Of a stretch of 64,000 nucleotides of DNA, positions 62,576 to 64,000 are shown in pieces. Under the pieces are notes generated by a model. The model was not told where the DNA came from. It ran no database searches and worked only from the letters and a program-made list of their open reading frames with translations. The position numbers and the translations under genes are program-made. The DNA is taken from NCBI RefSeq assembly GCF_003363265.1, contig NZ_QRBF01000002.1, positions 307,741-371,740 of the forward strand. Direction: 5' to 3'. The stretch is from Dyella psychrodurans (lineage in GTDB: Bacteria; Pseudomonadota; Gammaproteobacteria; Xanthomonadales; Rhodanobacteraceae). Position 1 is the first letter of the stretch. Each line of letters begins with the position of its first letter.

Positions 62576-64000
62576 ATGAGACTTCAAGACCACATCGATT
62601 TCACAACCCTGCAGTGGGTCAAGCCGGAGCTTGACGAGACCCTTGCGCTTGCACGACAGGCGCTGGAGTCCTACGTCGACAATCCCGGCGAGCGCGACGT
62701 CATGCGCTCCTGCGCGGACAACCTGCATCAGGTGCAGGGCACGCTGCGCATGGTCGAACTGTACGGCGCCGCGATGGTTGCCGAAGAGATGGAAACACTC
62801 TCCATCTCGCTGCTCGAAGACCACGTCCGCAACCGCGAGGATGCTTACGCCGCACTGATGCGCGGCCTGATGCAGTTGCCCGACTACCTCGAGCGACTTT
62901 CCAGCGGTCACCGCGACGTACCGGTGGTGCTGCTGCCGCTGCTCAACGAATTGCGCGCAAGCCGCGACCAGGAGCCGCTGAGCGAATCGTCACTCTTCAC
63001 CCCCAATCTTGACGCACCGCTGCCGGCCCATGCGCCGGCAGCCGCCAACGCGGCGGACGCGCAGCGCCACAAAGGCGAAATCGCCGAATTGCGCCTGCGC
63101 TTCCAGCAACAAATGCTGGCGTGGTTCCGTGGACAGGGGACCGACAGCCAGCTCGCGGCCATGCGCAAAACGTTGAGCGCGATCGCCGCGCGCTGCGTGA
63201 CCACGCCAGGCCGTCGCCTGTGGTGGATCGCGTCCGGCGTGCTGGAAGGTCTCGATCACGGCATGCTGAAAAATCATGCCGCTGAAGTCCGTCAGTTGAT
63301 CGGCCGCGTCGATCGCAGCATCCGCCAGCTGATCGAGCAAGGCGAAGAAAGCCTGCAGGGCGGGGACGGCGACGATCTGGCGCGCAAGCTGCTGTACATC
63401 GTCGCGCAGTCCAAACAGCGCAGCCCGCAGATGGCACAGCTGGCGCAGACCTACAACCTGGACGGCCTGATTCCCGATGCCGGCGAGTTGGAACACGCCC
63501 GTGGCTCGATGACGGGCCACAACCGCGCGTTGCTCGATTCGGTGGCACGTGCCCTGAAAGACGACCTCCTGCGCGTCAAAGAAGCGCTCGACCTGTTCCT
63601 GCGTCAGGCCGATGCGGATCCCTCGCAACTGGGTGCGCAAGCGGAAGTCCTCGAACGTGTCGGCGACACGCTCGGCATGCTGGCGCTCAACGTGCCGCGT
63701 CGCGTGATCAACGAACAGCGTCGCGTGCTCGAGGAAATATCCAGCCGTCTGCGCACCCCGGACGAAGAATCGCTGCTCGATGTCGCTGGCGCCTTGCTCT
63801 ACGTGGAAGCATCGCTCGACGACCACATCGAAAGCCTCGGCGCTGAAAACGAACCGACTGACCAGCACTCCCAGGCGATGTTGCCGCGCAGTGAGGCGCG
63901 ACACATTCTCGCCACGCTGATGAGCGAAGCCGTTGCCAATACGGGCAAGGTGAAGAACGGCATCGTCGCCTTCGTCGAATCGGGCTGGCAGCATGAGCAG
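62576..64000 (+). CDS. chpA: ChpA/PilL hybrid chemosensory kinase, N-terminal part (continues beyond the window)
   Basis: Reading from the ATG at 62576 (preceded by GAGGGGGG) the frame stays open to the window edge, giving 475 residues of what is normally a protein of about 2000. The first domain is an HPt-like bundle with a candidate phosphorylation histidine in NLHQVQGTLRM (H51); the rest shown is alpha-helical with further HPt-like or tandem-helix modules. Later HPt, kinase, CheW and receiver domains are outside the window. It is the kinase of the PilG/PilH pathway. Confidence 0.93.
   Translation, partial: MRLQDHIDFTTLQWVKPELDETLALARQALESYVDNPGERDVMRSCADNLHQVQGTLRMVELYGAAMVAEEMETLSISLLEDHVRNREDAYAALMRGLMQLPDYLERLSSGHRDVPVVLLPLLNELRASRDQEPLSESSLFTPNLDAPLPAHAPAAANAADAQRHKGEIAELRLRFQQQMLAWFRGQGTDSQLAAMRKTLSAIAARCVTTPGRRLWWIASGVLEGLDHGMLKNHAAEVRQLIGRVDRSIRQLIEQGEESLQGGDGDDLARKLLYIVAQSKQRSPQMAQLAQTYNLDGLIPDAGELEHARGSMTGHNRALLDSVARALKDDLLRVKEALDLFLRQADADPSQLGAQAEVLERVGDTLGMLALNVPRRVINEQRRVLEEISSRLRTPDEESLLDVAGALLYVEASLDDHIESLGAENEPTDQHSQAMLPRSEARHILATLMSEAVANTGKVKNGIVAFVESGWQHEQ

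Noticed and set aside
1-64000. CRISPR arrays, tRNA or rRNA genes, complete insertion sequences, prophage genes
   Set aside because: None was seen: the repeats are palindromic, not evenly spaced direct repeats, and no transposase, integrase or phage structural gene was recognised.

Overview
This window is high-GC gammaproteobacterial chromosome, most likely from the Xanthomonadales, perhaps Rhodanobacteraceae (Dyella, Luteibacter or Rhodanobacter type). The lineage call rests on a fused aspartokinase-diaminopimelate decarboxylase (LysC-LysA), the MurL/MurD2 route to D-glutamate in peptidoglycan, a pilGHIJ-chpA cluster without pilK, and a GH92 mannosidase. No complete insertion sequence, prophage, CRISPR array, tRNA or rRNA was seen. 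The genes are ordinary housekeeping and envelope genes. The unusual material lies in the repeats and a few genes around them.

Layout. 1-6.2 kb: lysC-lysA fusion, a small DUF559 endonuclease-like gene boxed in by palindromic repeats, then murL-murD2. 6.4-14.6 kb: secreted M13 metallopeptidase, secreted GH92 alpha-mannosidase, DHA2-type MFS exporter, DUF899 protein. 14.6-23 kb (minus strand): tamB, tamA and a GH17-GT2 glucan synthase. 23-30 kb: hrpA, interrupted in frame by two repeats, and relA. 30-36 kb: a membrane-anchored TPR protein, an SDR protein, PBP1b with a TPR lipoprotein that is probably its activator, and a remnant of a prephenate dehydrogenase gene. 36-40 kb: MAPEG protein, YoaA/DinG-type helicase, sugar porter. 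40-49.9 kb: hemE-WGR gene-aroB-aroK on the minus strand, several small metabolic genes (RcsB-like regulator, glycerate kinase, pdxH, yjbQ, a BtuF-like protein) and the proC-yggT group. 50-52.7 kb: the twitching ATPases pilT and pilU, separated by a 291-bp element of nested inverted repeats. 52.8-58.6 kb (minus): lipoprotein, pyrB, ruvX, yqgE, tonB-like gene, gshB. 59-64 kb: pilG, pilH, pilI, pilJ and the 5' part of chpA, which runs off the window.

A palindromic GC-rich repeat of about 38 bp (short form) or 85 bp (long form) occurs at least 13 times, often as inverted pairs. It supplies the C-terminal codons of two genes, an upstream ATG that misleads the start call of a third, and a 77-residue in-frame insertion in HrpA. 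The best candidates for something undescribed are the DUF559 gene flanked by these repeats, the HrpA insertion, and the large palindromic element just ahead of pilU.

Working together: peptidoglycan precursor supply (lysine/DAP, MurL/MurD2), polymerisation (PBP1b plus lipoprotein), outer-membrane assembly (TamAB), and surface motility with its chemosensory control (PilTU, PilGHIJ-ChpA) make the window rich in envelope functions.
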